Assembly (NCBI RefSeq): GCF_900111555.1
Contig: NZ_FOHZ01000011.1
Coordinates: 62,001-126,000, forward strand
DNA: 64,000 bases
Source: Marinobacter segnicrescens
Lineage (GTDB): Bacteria > Pseudomonadota > Gammaproteobacteria > Pseudomonadales > Oleiphilaceae
Direction: 5' to 3'
Part shown: one piece after another, positions 31,240 to 41,189 of the stretch
Layout: each line of letters opens with the position of its first letter
Position numbering within the stretch: position 1 is the first letter of the stretch
Notes under the pieces: generated by a model
What the model saw: only the letters and a program-made list of their open reading frames with translations
Database searches by the model: none
What the model was told of the DNA's origin: nothing
Position numbers and translations under genes: made by a program

Positions 31240-32199
31240 TTACCAGTTCAGCTCATTGGGGCGCACTGGCTCTTCTTCCTGAGCCCATTCTCCGCTCTCC
31301 AGCCGTTGCCGGGCAGCCTCCTCCTCAGCCTCGGAAGGCTTGGTGAGATCAATAAGTGGCTCACCGGTACGCCCCGCCCGGCCTTCAATTTCACCGACGG
31401 CCTTCTTGTTAAGCACGATAATCGAGATGCGACGGTTAACCGGCGCGGTAGGATCTTCCTTGTCGAACAACACCGAATCGCTGAGCCCCACGACACGGCT
31501 AATCTGCTCGGGCCGGACTCCGCCAGTCACCAGCGCCCTGCGGGCAGCGTTGGCCCGGTCGGCAGACAGCTCCCAGTTCGTGTAACCCGGCCGGCCGCTG
31601 AAAGGCGTGGCATCCGTATGCCCGGTAATGGATAGCTTGTTACGCACGGAACCGAGGGGCTTTGCCAGTTCAAAGAGAATATCCTGGGAATAGGGCTTGA
31701 GCTGGGCACTGCCGCTGTCAAACATGGGGCGCTGGGAGCGGTCGACAATCTGGATGCGCAGGCCCTCGTCGGTGATGTCAATCAGCAGCTGGTCCCTGAA
31801 CTCGCTCAAGGTTTCACTACTCTCGATCTGCTCCCTCAGGTCCTGGAACAGCTCTTCCATCTGGCGCTGCTCCAGCTGTTCCGAAAGGCTTTCGATACTC
31901 TGATCATCTACCGAGATGGTGCTGCCAACCTGGTCCTCGCCACTGGCCTCCAACACCGCGGCACTGCCGCCAAGGTCGACCGGGTTCTGGCTACCGCCCT
32001 CTGTGTATCCCACCGGATCCTTGAAATACCCCTCCACCGCCAGCTTCTGCTCCGGTGTTGCGTTGGTGGTGAGCCACAGCACCAGGAAGAACGCCATCAT
32101 GGCGGTAGCGAAGTCGGCAAACGCGACTTTCCAGGAGCCGCCGTGGTGGGCGGCAGCCCTTTTCTTGACGCGTTTTACAATAATCGGTTCGTCAGCCAC
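31240..32199 (-). CDS. motB: Flagellar motor stator protein MotB
   Basis: 319-residue stator subunit with one membrane helix. The helix carries the proton-binding Asp in VAFADFATAMMAFFLVLW (D about 29). The C-terminal OmpA/MotB peptidoglycan-binding domain (about 145-275) includes ITGHTDATP and NWELSADRANAARR. It partners MotA, whose gene lies just upstream (36-base gap), to form the ion channel that drives the flagellum. An acidic tail extends past residue 285. Confidence 0.95.
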   Translation of the reverse strand: MADEPIIVKRVKKRAAAHHGGSWKVAFADFATAMMAFFLVLWLTTNATPEQKLAVEGYFKDPVGYTEGGSQNPVDLGGSAAVLEASGEDQVGSTISVDDQSIESLSEQLEQRQMEELFQDLREQIESSETLSEFRDQLLIDITDEGLRIQIVDRSQRPMFDSGSAQLKPYSQDILFELAKPLGSVRNKLSITGHTDATPFSGRPGYTNWELSADRANAARRALVTGGVRPEQISRVVGLSDSVLFDKEDPTAPVNRRISIIVLNKKAVGEIEGRAGRTGEPLIDLTKPSEAEEEAARQRLESGEWAQEEEPVRPNELNW

Positions 32200-32235
32200 T
32201 ACAACACCTGCGCAAGGCCGGCTTTCTGCCGGACA

Positions 32236-33087
32236 TTACTTGGAACGGACATGGTCATTGAGTTCCTGGAAGCTGGGCCGCTTGTCGCTGGGCAAGGCCT
32301 TGCGGCCGAACTCGATGGCCATCTGCGGCGCCTGGCCGGAAACTGTCGCAATAATCGATGCCTTGGCGCACTCGTAGGCACGCAGTTCGTACTTGGCGTG
32401 GTGTTCCAGGGCGATGGAGGTCGGCCCCACAAAGCCATAGCCCATCCAGATACCGAGGAAGGTGCCCACCAGGGCGGCGGCCACACTCAGGCCGATTTTT
32501 TCAGGGCCTTCACTCATGAAATTCATGGTAATAACGATACCCAGCACCGCTGCCACGATCCCCAGGCCCGGCAGGGCGTCGGCGATCTTGTTGACGGCAT
32601 GGGCCGGCTCTTCCAGTTCGTGCTGCCGGGTATCCAGCTCCTGGTCCATCAGGCCCTCGAGCTCATGGGGCGCCATGTTGCCGGAGCTGATGATGCGCAG
32701 ATAGTCGGTCACAAAGGCGGTCAGGTGCTTTGACTTCATCACTGCCGGGTAGCGGCTGAAGATCTGGCTCTGTTCCGGGTTATCAATGTCTTCCTCGATC
32801 GCCATGACGCCCTGCTTGCGGGACTTGTCGAAGATGTCGTACAACAGGCTCAGCAGGTCCATGTAGAAGGCCTTGTTGTAGGGGGAGCCGGTAATCAGCC
32901 GCATGACCCCGGCAAAGACCTCCTTGATGGTATGGAACGGGTTGGCAATGATGAAGGAACCGATGGCCGCACCGCCAATGATCAGCACCTCTGTTGGTTG
33001 CCACAACACCATCAGGTTGCCGCCGTGAAGCACGTAGCCTGCCAGCACACAGACCAGAACTATGACACTACCGATTATTAGACCCAT
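32236..33087 (-). CDS. motA: Flagellar motor stator protein MotA
   Basis: 283-residue inner-membrane protein with four membrane helices and a large cytoplasmic loop. Conserved features are the C-terminal TM3-TM4 pair (ALPGLGIVAAVLGIVITM and ALVGTFLGIWMGYGFV) with the proline-containing motif, and the cytoplasmic charged loop between helices 2 and 3. It is the first gene of the motAB pair and is divergent from psd. The rsgA-motB-motA-psd order matches Pseudomonas. Confidence 0.95.
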   Translation of the reverse strand: MGLIIGSVIVLVCVLAGYVLHGGNLMVLWQPTEVLIIGGAAIGSFIIANPFHTIKEVFAGVMRLITGSPYNKAFYMDLLSLLYDIFDKSRKQGVMAIEEDIDNPEQSQIFSRYPAVMKSKHLTAFVTDYLRIISSGNMAPHELEGLMDQELDTRQHELEEPAHAVNKIADALPGLGIVAAVLGIVITMNFMSEGPEKIGLSVAAALVGTFLGIWMGYGFVGPTSIALEHHAKYELRAYECAKASIIATVSGQAPQMAIEFGRKALPSDKRPSFQELNDHVRSK

Positions 33088-33273
33088 GGGTTCCTGACCA
33101 TCTGCCTGTTATTTGTGAACTGTTCAACGCTGCCGGGGAGCAGACTGGCAGGTTATTCGTTAGCCAGCCATGATAGCAATGACATTTTGTAAACGGAAAA
33201 CCAATAAATGATTTCTACCAATAAGCCGGATTTTGGTAAACTCACGCCTCGTTTGTTCGAAGGCCCCTGACCT

Positions 33274-34167
33274 ATGCTTGACCGGCTTTTTGTCCTGGCA
33301 CAATACGTTCTGCCGCAAATCCTGATTTCCCGCCTTGCCGGAAAACTGGCCGACAGCCGGCCACCGGCGCCCGTGTTGACAGCCGTTATACGCTGGTTTA
33401 TCGGCCGCTATGGCGTAAACATGAACGAAGCCGCTGATGAAAACCCGGCCAGCTATGGCACCTTCAACGCATTTTTTACCCGGGAGCTCAAGCCCGGCCT
33501 GCGCCCGCTTGCCGGGGGCAGTGAGACCTTGGTCAGCCCCGTGGATGGCACCATCAGCCAGCTCGGCCAGGTCAGTGATGACCGCGTGTTCCAGGCCAAG
33601 GGTCAGTCGTTCAGCCTCACCGAATTACTCGGCGGCGATGCAGAAAGGGCAAAGCCATTTGAAGGCGGCGAGTTTGCCACCATCTACCTCGCCCCCCACG
33701 ACTATCACCGCATTCATATGCCCCTGGCAGGAAAACTGCAGGAGATGGCCTATGTGCCGGGCCGGCTGTTCTCGGTCAATCCGGTCACCGCCGAAGCTGT
33801 GCCGCGGCTGTTTGCCCGCAACGAGCGAGTAGTCGCCATCTTCGACACTGACGCAGGCCCCATGGCCATGGTACTGGTCGGTGCGATGATCGTCGGCAGC
33901 GTGGAAACCCGCTGGGGCGGTGTCGTGGCACCAACCGACGGCAAACGTGAAGTAACCACGTCCGATTACCGCCATCAGTCGCCGGGTGTCCGATACGAAC
34001 GGGGCGAGGAAATGGGCCGCTTCCGCCTGGGCTCTACCGTCATCCTGGTGTTCCCGAAAGGAGCCACCCGGTGGCAGGAAAACCTGCAATCCCGTGATCA
34101 GGTGCGTCTGGGCCAGTCGTTCGGCAAGGTCATGAACGCTCAGCAGGAAACGCCAGCACCTCGCTGA
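33274..34167 (+). CDS. psd: Phosphatidylserine decarboxylase proenzyme
   Basis: Makes phosphatidylethanolamine at the inner membrane. 297 residues. The proenzyme cleaves itself in the LGST motif, leaving a pyruvoyl group on the residue corresponding to S254. HDYHRIHMP and the SPVDG motif (VSPVDGTISQLG) are present. Its 3' end overlaps the convergent epmA by 38 bases, so the last dozen codons of both genes are shared antiparallel. Confidence 0.96.
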   Translation: MLDRLFVLAQYVLPQILISRLAGKLADSRPPAPVLTAVIRWFIGRYGVNMNEAADENPASYGTFNAFFTRELKPGLRPLAGGSETLVSPVDGTISQLGQVSDDRVFQAKGQSFSLTELLGGDAERAKPFEGGEFATIYLAPHDYHRIHMPLAGKLQEMAYVPGRLFSVNPVTAEAVPRLFARNERVVAIFDTDAGPMAMVLVGAMIVGSVETRWGGVVAPTDGKREVTTSDYRHQSPGVRYERGEEMGRFRLGSTVILVFPKGATRWQENLQSRDQVRLGQSFGKVMNAQQETPAPR

Positions 34168-35131
34168 TATCGTCCACACCGCACTTGAGCATCAGCAGGC
34201 GATCAAGCCCCAGGGCGACACCGGCACATTCCGGCAGCCCCGCCTCCAGTGCCGCCAGTAACCGTTCGTCCACCGGCATCTCCGGTTTGCCCAGTTCACG
34301 GCGGCGGGCGTTGTCAGCCTCGAACCGCTGCCGCTGCTCGTCAGCATCCGTCAACTCCCAGTAGCCATTGCACAGTTCTATGCCCTGTACATAGAGCTCA
34401 AAACGGTGGGCCACCGGGCAGCCATCTTCTTCGCTGATGCGGGCCAGCGCCGCCTGGCTGGCGGGATAGCGGGTGACGAAGACCGGACGGTCAAAGCCAA
34501 GGGCCGGTTCAACCCGAAAGCTCATGACCAGGTCCAGGCAGCTGTCCCGATCCAGCTGATCCACCAATGCTGCGTCGCCGGTCAGGGAATAACAGGCATT
34601 GCGCAGTTCAGGCAGGTCCGCTGTCATCGGATCCAGGCCCGCATGCGCCCTCATCAGCTGGCGATAGGACATCCGCTCAGGCTCAGGCGCTCCCAGCCAG
34701 CCACATACCAGGGCCGCTACCTCGTCCATCAACTGCTCGTCATTCCAGCCAGGGCGATACCATTCCAGCAGGGAAAATTCGGGATTATGGCGGCGCCCCC
34801 GCTCGCCGTTACGGAATACATGGCTGACCTGGTAAATACTGCCACTGCCTGCCGCCAGCAGGCGCTTCATGTGGTATTCCGGAGAGGTCTGCAGCCAGCC
34901 GGTGGAATGGGTCCAGCCCGCTACCGGTTGTGGCGCGGCGGCAATGCAATCGATATTCACATCGGTGATACCACACTGCCCCAGCACCGGGGTTTCCACC
35001 TCCAGCACCCCCCGCTGCGCAAAAAAGCCGCGCACCCAGTCCAGCTGGCGTGCACGGCCTTCAAGAACCTGCCGGGTGGCAGTGGGCTGCCAGGACGGCG
35101 CTGCTCCCGGCAGCGACTGACCCCTGCCCAT
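34130..35131 (-). CDS. epmA: EF-P--(R)-beta-lysine ligase EpmA
   Basis: Truncated class II lysyl-tRNA synthetase paralogue of 333 residues that attaches (R)-beta-lysine to elongation factor P. Motif 2 (YQVSHVFRNGERGRRHNPEFSLLEWYR) and motif 3 (GVALGLDRLLML) are present, and the anticodon-binding domain is absent. The ATG at 35131 has AGGGGG about six bases upstream and begins 13 bases after the efp stop. Longer in-frame starts would overlap efp. It probably forms an operon with efp. Confidence 0.94.
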   Translation of the reverse strand: MGRGQSLPGAAPSWQPTATRQVLEGRARQLDWVRGFFAQRGVLEVETPVLGQCGITDVNIDCIAAAPQPVAGWTHSTGWLQTSPEYHMKRLLAAGSGSIYQVSHVFRNGERGRRHNPEFSLLEWYRPGWNDEQLMDEVAALVCGWLGAPEPERMSYRQLMRAHAGLDPMTADLPELRNACYSLTGDAALVDQLDRDSCLDLVMSFRVEPALGFDRPVFVTRYPASQAALARISEEDGCPVAHRFELYVQGIELCNGYWELTDADEQRQRFEADNARRRELGKPEMPVDERLLAALEAGLPECAGVALGLDRLLMLKCGVDDISEVLAFPAERS

Positions 35132-35144
35132 GACTACCCCCTGA

Positions 35145-35717
35145 TCAGCTTTTGACCCGGTTAACGTACTCGCCGGTACGGGTGTCAACCTTCAGTACCT
35201 CACCGATGGAGATGAACAGGGGCACCTGGACCACCGCGCCGGTGGTGAGTGTCGCTGGCTTGGAGCCACCCTGGGCGGTGTCGCCCTTCATGCCCGGGTC
35301 GGTTTCCACCACTTCCAGCTCGACGAAGTTCGGCGGCGTGACGGACAGCGGGGCGCCGTTATACAGGGTGACCGTGTAGACATCCTGCTCCTTGAGCCAT
35401 TTCACGGTATCGCCTACGGCCTTGGCATCGGCCGGATACTGCTCAAAGGAGCCGTCGGTTTTCATGAAGTGCCAGAACTCACCGTCTGTGTACAGGTACT
35501 CCATGTCCTGGTCCATTACATCAGCGGCCTCCAGGCTCTCGCCGGACTTGAAGGTACGCTCCCAGACCCGGTTGGTCATCAGGTTGCGAAGCTTGACGCG
35601 GTTGAACGCCTGGCCTTTGCCGGGCTTGACGAACTCGTTCTCGAGAATGACGCAGGGATCGCCATCCAGCAAAACCTTAAGACCGCCGCGGAATTCGTTG
35701 GTAGAATAAGAAGCCAT
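35145..35717 (-). CDS. efp: Elongation factor P
   Basis: Relieves ribosome stalling at polyproline. 190 residues with three beta-barrel domains. The modification-site lysine K34 is in the loop PGKGQAF, the lysine type rather than the arginine type rhamnosylated in P. aeruginosa. It fits the epmA and epmB genes on either side. The ATG at 35717 ([12 protein letters not shown]) is the family start; the frame is open farther upstream through the divergent epmB. Confidence 0.96.
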   Translation of the reverse strand: MASYSTNEFRGGLKVLLDGDPCVILENEFVKPGKGQAFNRVKLRNLMTNRVWERTFKSGESLEAADVMDQDMEYLYTDGEFWHFMKTDGSFEQYPADAKAVGDTVKWLKEQDVYTVTLYNGAPLSVTPPNFVELEVVETDPGMKGDTAQGGSKPATLTTGAVVQVPLFISIGEVLKVDTRTGEYVNRVKS

Positions 35718-35762
35718 GAAACACTCACCTGAAATGACGCTGTTGGAATGTGAAAGTCCGCT

Positions 35763-36809
35763 ATGATACAGCGAACCGTCGCCCGTATAGAAGCCCAAGA
35801 CCCGGATAACCCCATGCCTACGTGGCAGAGCCTGCTGGCCCGCTCCGTGACCAGCCCGGGTGTTCTTTTGCGCCGCCTGGGCCTGGATTCCGCGCAACGC
35901 GAACACGACGCCCGGGTTGGCCATGACGCATTTGAAGTACGGGTACCGGAACCCTGGCTGGCCCGCATCCGACCGGGAGACCCGGATGACCCGCTACTGC
36001 GCCAGGTGCTGCCCCTCGCGGAGGAGGGTAAGGACTACCCCGGCTTTGTGCGGGACCCACTGCAGGAAACCGACTCCACGCCCACCCCCGGGTTGATCCG
36101 CAAGTACCGAAGTCGGGCCTTGCTGATGGTGACCGGGCAGTGTGCCATCAACTGCCGCTACTGTTTCCGCCGCCACTTCCCCTACCCGGACCACAGGTTG
36201 TCGCCACAGCAGCGGGAGCAGGTGATCACCACGCTCACCGAAAGTCCCGAAATCAATGAGGTCATTCTCAGCGGCGGAGACCCGCTTGCCGTAAACGACC
36301 GCCTGCTGTCTGCCTGGGCCCGGGCGCTTGCGACAGTTCCGTCCCTGACCCGGTTACGCATCCACAGCCGGCTGCCCATTGTCATCCCCCAACGGGTGGA
36401 CGATTCCCTGCTGGCCTGGATCAGGGAGTCTCCCCTGCAGGTCGTTATGGTGGTACATGTTAACCATCCCCGCGAGATCGATAACGACGTCCGAAAGGCC
36501 ATGAAAGCACTGCGGGACGCCGGGGTAACGCTGCTCAACCAGAGCGTGGTGTTAAAGGGGGTCAATGATGACCCGGACACCCTGGCGGATCTCAGCGAAC
36601 AACTGTTTTCGTCCGGTGTATTGCCCTATTACCTCCATGCCTTTGACCCGGTTGCCGGCGCCCACCACTTTGATGTCAGTGATCAGCGCGCCAGGCAACT
36701 GGTTCGCGCGCTGCAGGCCAGACTGCCCGGCTACCTGGTGCCACGACTGGTACGGGAAATACCCGACCGTCCCGGCAAGACGCTGCTGGATATTGGTATG
36801 GAACAGTAA
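35763..36809 (+). CDS. epmB: EF-P lysine 2,3-aminomutase EpmB
   Basis: Radical-SAM enzyme of 348 residues that converts (S)-alpha-lysine to (R)-beta-lysine for EF-P modification. The 4Fe-4S motif CxxxCxxC is C127, C131 and C134 ([17 protein letters not shown]). Further conserved blocks are SGGDPL and [11 protein letters not shown]. It is divergent from efp, with only 45 bases between the two starts. With efp and epmA it completes the beta-lysylation pathway; the hydroxylase EpmC is not in the window. Confidence 0.95.
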   Translation: MIQRTVARIEAQDPDNPMPTWQSLLARSVTSPGVLLRRLGLDSAQREHDARVGHDAFEVRVPEPWLARIRPGDPDDPLLRQVLPLAEEGKDYPGFVRDPLQETDSTPTPGLIRKYRSRALLMVTGQCAINCRYCFRRHFPYPDHRLSPQQREQVITTLTESPEINEVILSGGDPLAVNDRLLSAWARALATVPSLTRLRIHSRLPIVIPQRVDDSLLAWIRESPLQVVMVVHVNHPREIDNDVRKAMKALRDAGVTLLNQSVVLKGVNDDPDTLADLSEQLFSSGVLPYYLHAFDPVAGAHHFDVSDQRARQLVRALQARLPGYLVPRLVREIPDRPGKTLLDIGMEQ

Positions 36810-36987
36810 TGCCGGCGGAACATTGCAACTGTCAAAGATTGTCATGTTACAGTTATCTGGCTTTCCCTCGGGTTTTTGCTACTTTATGGTTAGCCCGGTT
36901 AGCGATAACAATCTGTAATTCTGGAAATTTTTTCAGGGTGTCAGCGTATGGAACCCTCCTTTGGCGTAAACGGTAATCGCGGCATGA

Positions 36988-38841
36988 ATGACAGGTCCAA
37001 CTGGTAACACGATGCAGAAACCCGAACTGACAGTACCCGAGCCAAGGATCGCACACCTGTCGTTTTGCGAAGCGACCCCGAAGGCCTTCCGGTACTGGGT
37101 GGACCACCTGCCCATGGCCAATCTGGGCGAGCTCTCCCGCCAGCTTTACCATGCCATTATCGAGGTCAACCAGCTGTTCTGCCCGCCATCCCAACGGCTG
37201 CAGCTCCTTGAGTTGATCCGACCGCGCATCCGCTTCGTCTGCACAGAGTTGTCACGCCACTACCTTGGCATGGCGATCGCCCTGCCCGAAAAGCAACGCA
37301 AGATCGCCAACCTGTCCCAGGCCCTGCAACTGCACCTGGCTTCAGGCTACAAACTGGTTATCACCGAGCTGCTCGATGCGGGCACGATCGACCGACAACG
37401 AAAGCCCCTTGCCCAGGCTTGTCACCGCGCACTCACAGAGCTGGGCGCCACAATCCTCAGGGCCCAGCAACTGTACACTGCGAGCCCCTCCGGGAGCTGG
37501 CACGAGAGCCATCAGCTGTTCCGTTTCGCGCGCCAGAACAACCTGCACACGCTTGCCGTACAGGACGACCAACGGCCTCACCGAAGCGAAAGCACTGTCG
37601 CCGATGCCTATTGTCAGACCCTGCTGCTCGGCTGTGCCCGGGCGAACCAGCTTCGCCAGAATGAACTGGAGCAGGCCAGCGAATTATTCGAACTCTGGTC
37701 ACCCAGGGTCCAGTGCGCGCCCGAGCTGGCTGCAAAGGCCGTTTTCCTGGTGGACATGAACAGCGACAAGCCTCCCTGCTATCGGTCACTCGCGCCTGAT
37801 GCTGAGGGCGGTCACTGGTGGGGTTTCGATACCGGGTCCCTGGCCGAGCAGATCAGCAACCACCTCCGTGATACGTCCGGGACGGTTAACACCAAGGCCC
37901 AGGCCGGCAAGCCAAACTCCAACACCAGCGACTTGCCCCTCCTTCCACGGAGCAGTGACACGTTGCTGACGCACCTTGGACAGGCCCTCGCCCTGCTCAC
38001 TCAGCGTAACTTCAACCGACTGGAGACGGATGGCCAGCTGGAAGTCTGTGCCGGGCTGACTGCCGTGCATTACTTCGTGGCCGGCGAGAAGCCTTTTGCG
38101 GAATTCGTGGTGAGCAGTGCGAGCACAGAAGTAACGGAACCCGACAATCGCTTCATGAAGCCGACCCGCCGGGATGCCTGGTCCGATGCCTTCGACGCCG
38201 GTATTTCCGAAGAGCGAGTCCGCCCACTGGCCGATGCGCCCATCAACTACCAGAAGCCCGGCGCAGGGAGTGACACTTCCCAGACACGGCATCAGCCGCG
38301 GTCCTACCTGACCCGGGTGGTCAATACCAGCCCCGGCGGTTACTGCGTCGTCTGGAGCGCTAACATTCCTCCGACCCTTCAGGCGGGGGAGATTCTGGGG
38401 GTGCGGGAACACCGTAATCATCCCTGGAGTATCGCGCTGGTCCGCTGGCTTCGGCAGCACCGGGGAGAAGGAACCCGGATCGGCATAGAGGTCATAGCGC
38501 CGGGGGCGGCTCCCTGTGGCGTACAACTTATCCAGAAAACCGGCAACAGCAGCGAATTCCTCCGGGGCCTGCTGCTGCCAGAGATACCCGACGCCCACCT
38601 GCCGGAAAGCCTTATCACCCCGAAGCTGCCATTCCAGTCCGGAAGCCGGATAACCCTGCTGAGACAAGGCGTGCAGGACCAGGGCCTGCTGGGCCGGAAG
38701 ATCGCCGTCACCGGCAGCATCAGTCAGTTCGAACTGCGGCTTTACAAGCGCCCCGACGAACCGGACTCCGGACCGCAATCAAGGAAAAACCCCTTCGGCA
38801 CCAGTGACAGTGAGTTCGACTCCCTCTGGCCGGACCTCTGA
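36988..38841 (+). CDS. FimW-like protein with PilZ-like C-terminal region
   Basis: 617-residue protein without signal peptide or membrane helices. The first 290 residues are helix-rich. Residues about 435-515 look like a PilZ domain: basic residues (R438, R443) run into NTSPGG (446-451), matching the PilZ pattern (D/N)xSxxG, followed by LQAGEILGVRE and IALVRWL beta-strand-like segments. Position between psd/epm genes and a FimX-like gene matches P. aeruginosa PA4958, which I recall as FimW, a c-di-GMP effector for type IV pili. Homology to FimW is inferred from position. The start could instead be the ATG at 37012. Confidence 0.7.
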   Translation: MTGPTGNTMQKPELTVPEPRIAHLSFCEATPKAFRYWVDHLPMANLGELSRQLYHAIIEVNQLFCPPSQRLQLLELIRPRIRFVCTELSRHYLGMAIALPEKQRKIANLSQALQLHLASGYKLVITELLDAGTIDRQRKPLAQACHRALTELGATILRAQQLYTASPSGSWHESHQLFRFARQNNLHTLAVQDDQRPHRSESTVADAYCQTLLLGCARANQLRQNELEQASELFELWSPRVQCAPELAAKAVFLVDMNSDKPPCYRSLAPDAEGGHWWGFDTGSLAEQISNHLRDTSGTVNTKAQAGKPNSNTSDLPLLPRSSDTLLTHLGQALALLTQRNFNRLETDGQLEVCAGLTAVHYFVAGEKPFAEFVVSSASTEVTEPDNRFMKPTRRDAWSDAFDAGISEERVRPLADAPINYQKPGAGSDTSQTRHQPRSYLTRVVNTSPGGYCVVWSANIPPTLQAGEILGVREHRNHPWSIALVRWLRQHRGEGTRIGIEVIAPGAAPCGVQLIQKTGNSSEFLRGLLLPEIPDAHLPESLITPKLPFQSGSRITLLRQGVQDQGLLGRKIAVTGSISQFELRLYKRPDEPDSGPQSRKNPFGTSDSEFDSLWPDL

Positions 38842-39053
38842 TCCCGTCACGACAAAACTGCGCGCCAGCTCCCGCTGTGACCAGCTGAGGCTTGTTATTG
38901 ACGCCTATCCCCTGCATCATTCGGGGTTATTATTGCCCGGCCCCCGCCCTGCGGGGCCTGCCAACAGGGATCAGAGCACTGGCACGGACGGCCCTTCGAA
39001 GCATCAGGTGCCCGGATTTCAGGGCAGCAGACAGACAGCGAGACCGCCAGCGA

Positions 39054-41138
39054 ATGCAGAAGCAAAAGACCACCGTCCACCTGCTGATCATGGACCCCTC
39101 CCAGAACGATGCGGAATCACTGGTCAGCCTGTTGCGGAATTCAGGCCGCGCCACCCGGGCACACCGGGTTACGTCTGAGGAAGACCTGGATGAAGCGATC
39201 CGCACTGGCCAGTGGGACCTGTTCCTGGCGCGGGATAACCAGTCAGACTTTATTCCTGACGATGCCCTGGCCATCATCCGTCGGCTGGACAAGGATATTC
39301 CCTTCGTCCTGCTTACCGAATCCGAAGACCTGGAGCGCTCCCTCGCTATCATGAAAGCCGGTGCCCAGGACGTCTGCCCGGCGGGTGAAACCGAGCGACT
39401 GATGCTGGTGATCCGGCGCGAGCTCGCCAACCTTGAAGAACGCCGCCGGCGCCGGGTGCTGGAGTCCCACCTGCGGGAAGCCGAGCAGCGTTGCCAGCTG
39501 CTGCTGGAAAGCTCAAAGGATGCCATTGCCTACGTCAACGATGGCATGCACGTCTATGCCAACCATGCCTACATGGACTTCCTGGGGTACGACGATCTCG
39601 ATGAACTGATGTGCATTCCATTGCTGGACACCCTGGCCCCCGGGAGCCAGGATGACCTGCGCAAGTTTATGAAGTCCTTTGCTGAAACGAGGGAAGACGG
39701 CATGAACCTTAATGCCGTAGCCCGTCGCAGTGATGACCAGGACATCAATATCACCATGACCGTATCGGCTGCGACCTATGATGGTGAAGCCTGCATCCAG
39801 GTGGTCATCCAGCCTGAACATAACGACGCAGAACTGCAGGAAAAGATCCGCGAGATCAGTAACCAGGACTTGCTGACGGGCCTGTACAATCGCCAGTACC
39901 TGATGGAGCAGCTGAACCGTGCGGTGGCGACCGCCGGCGAGAAGAACCAGACCGGTGCCCTTGCCTACATCGGTATCGACCGGTTTGTCAGCTTCAAGAA
40001 TGACCTCGGCATTGCCGGCACGGACCTGCTACTGCGAGACTTCGCAGCCTTGCTGGAAAAGCACGCCGGTGACGACATGGTACTGGCGAGGATCAGTGAT
40101 GACGCGTTCTGCCTGTTGTGCCAGCCCTGTGAGGAACAGTTCATGGCCGAGCGCTGCGAAGCCATTCGCAAGGCCGTCGATGACCACCTGTTCGATATCC
40201 AGGGCCGCTCTGCCCAGGTGACGGTTTCCATCGGTGTGGCAGCCATCACCGAGAATGCTCCCAAGGCCGCCGACCTTCTGGGCCGGGCCCATATCGCCCA
40301 TGGTGCAGTACGGAAGGAACCGGGCCATGAGAACGGCAACGGCGTAGTGGTGTACAACCCGGCCAACTACGAAACACTCGATGACTCCAACTCCCTTGAC
40401 GCCATCACCAAGGCACTGGAAGAGAACCGTTTCCGCCTGCTGTTCCAGCCCATCATCAATCTGCGGGGTGAAGGCGAAGAGCACTACGAGGCGTTGGTGC
40501 GGATGCTGGACAAGGACGATAAGGAGGTCTCCCCCTATGACTTCCTACCACCAGCCGGACCGTCTGACATGGCCACCCGGATTGACCGCTGGGTCGTGCT
40601 GCAAACCATCAAACAATTGTCACAGCATCGCAGCCACGGCCATGATACCCGGCTGTTCCTGAATGTGACCGCAGAAACCCTGCAGGACCAGACCTTCAGC
40701 CAGTGGCTGAGCGTAGCCCTGAAAGCCGCGCGACTGCCCGGAGACTCACTGATCTTCCAGCTGCGAGAGGGGGACGCTACCAGTCACCTCAAACAGGCCC
40801 GCGACTTCAGCAAGTCCCTGCGGGAACTCCACTGCAAGGTCGCCCTGTCCCAGTTTGGCTGCGCCCTGAACCCTTTCAATACCCTCAAGCACGTGGATGT
40901 GGACTACGTGAAAATCGACGGTTCCTTCACCGAGGAAATCCAGAAGAGCGACGAGGCCCGGGACAAGGTGAAAGAGATGATCCAGTCGCTGCAGAGCAGC
41001 GGCAAACTCACGATCATTCCGCTGGTGGAAAGTGCCTCTGTGCTGGCAACGCTCTGGCAGGCAGGGGTGAACTACATCCAGGGTTACTACCTGCAGGCGC
41101 CGGTGCCGGAGATGAACTACGACTTTGGTGACCAGTAA
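39054..41138 (+). CDS. fimX: FimX-like degenerate GGDEF/EAL c-di-GMP receptor
   Basis: 694-residue polar regulator of type IV pili in Pseudomonas; the length matches FimX. Order: receiver-like domain (1-125) lacking the phospho-Asp (Ala at about 59), PAS (about 145-255), degenerate GGDEF reading SDDAF (348-352), and EAL (about 450-690). The EAL keeps E479-A480-L481 and VKIDGSF but has SQ at 599-600 where catalytic DDFG would have its two Asp. A c-di-GMP-binding but catalytically dead protein is expected. The ATG at 39054 lies close before the receiver; upstream open frame is discounted. Confidence 0.87.
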   Translation: MQKQKTTVHLLIMDPSQNDAESLVSLLRNSGRATRAHRVTSEEDLDEAIRTGQWDLFLARDNQSDFIPDDALAIIRRLDKDIPFVLLTESEDLERSLAIMKAGAQDVCPAGETERLMLVIRRELANLEERRRRRVLESHLREAEQRCQLLLESSKDAIAYVNDGMHVYANHAYMDFLGYDDLDELMCIPLLDTLAPGSQDDLRKFMKSFAETREDGMNLNAVARRSDDQDINITMTVSAATYDGEACIQVVIQPEHNDAELQEKIREISNQDLLTGLYNRQYLMEQLNRAVATAGEKNQTGALAYIGIDRFVSFKNDLGIAGTDLLLRDFAALLEKHAGDDMVLARISDDAFCLLCQPCEEQFMAERCEAIRKAVDDHLFDIQGRSAQVTVSIGVAAITENAPKAADLLGRAHIAHGAVRKEPGHENGNGVVVYNPANYETLDDSNSLDAITKALEENRFRLLFQPIINLRGEGEEHYEALVRMLDKDDKEVSPYDFLPPAGPSDMATRIDRWVVLQTIKQLSQHRSHGHDTRLFLNVTAETLQDQTFSQWLSVALKAARLPGDSLIFQLREGDATSHLKQARDFSKSLRELHCKVALSQFGCALNPFNTLKHVDVDYVKIDGSFTEEIQKSDEARDKVKEMIQSLQSSGKLTIIPLVESASVLATLWQAGVNYIQGYYLQAPVPEMNYDFGDQ

Positions 41139-41173
41139 CCGTCAGCCAGCCAGCTGAGCCGGCGGTTACTGGT
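41131..41173. terminator. Inverted repeat spanning fimX stop, convergent with serB
   Basis: ACCAGTAACCG (41131-41141) and CGGTTACTGGT (41163-41173) form a perfect 11-bp stem with a 21-base loop. The left arm includes the fimX stop codon. It lies before the convergent serB end and can act on both strands, but neither side has a clear T run. Confidence 0.45.
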
Positions 41174-41189
41174 TAACGCCTCCCTGCGC

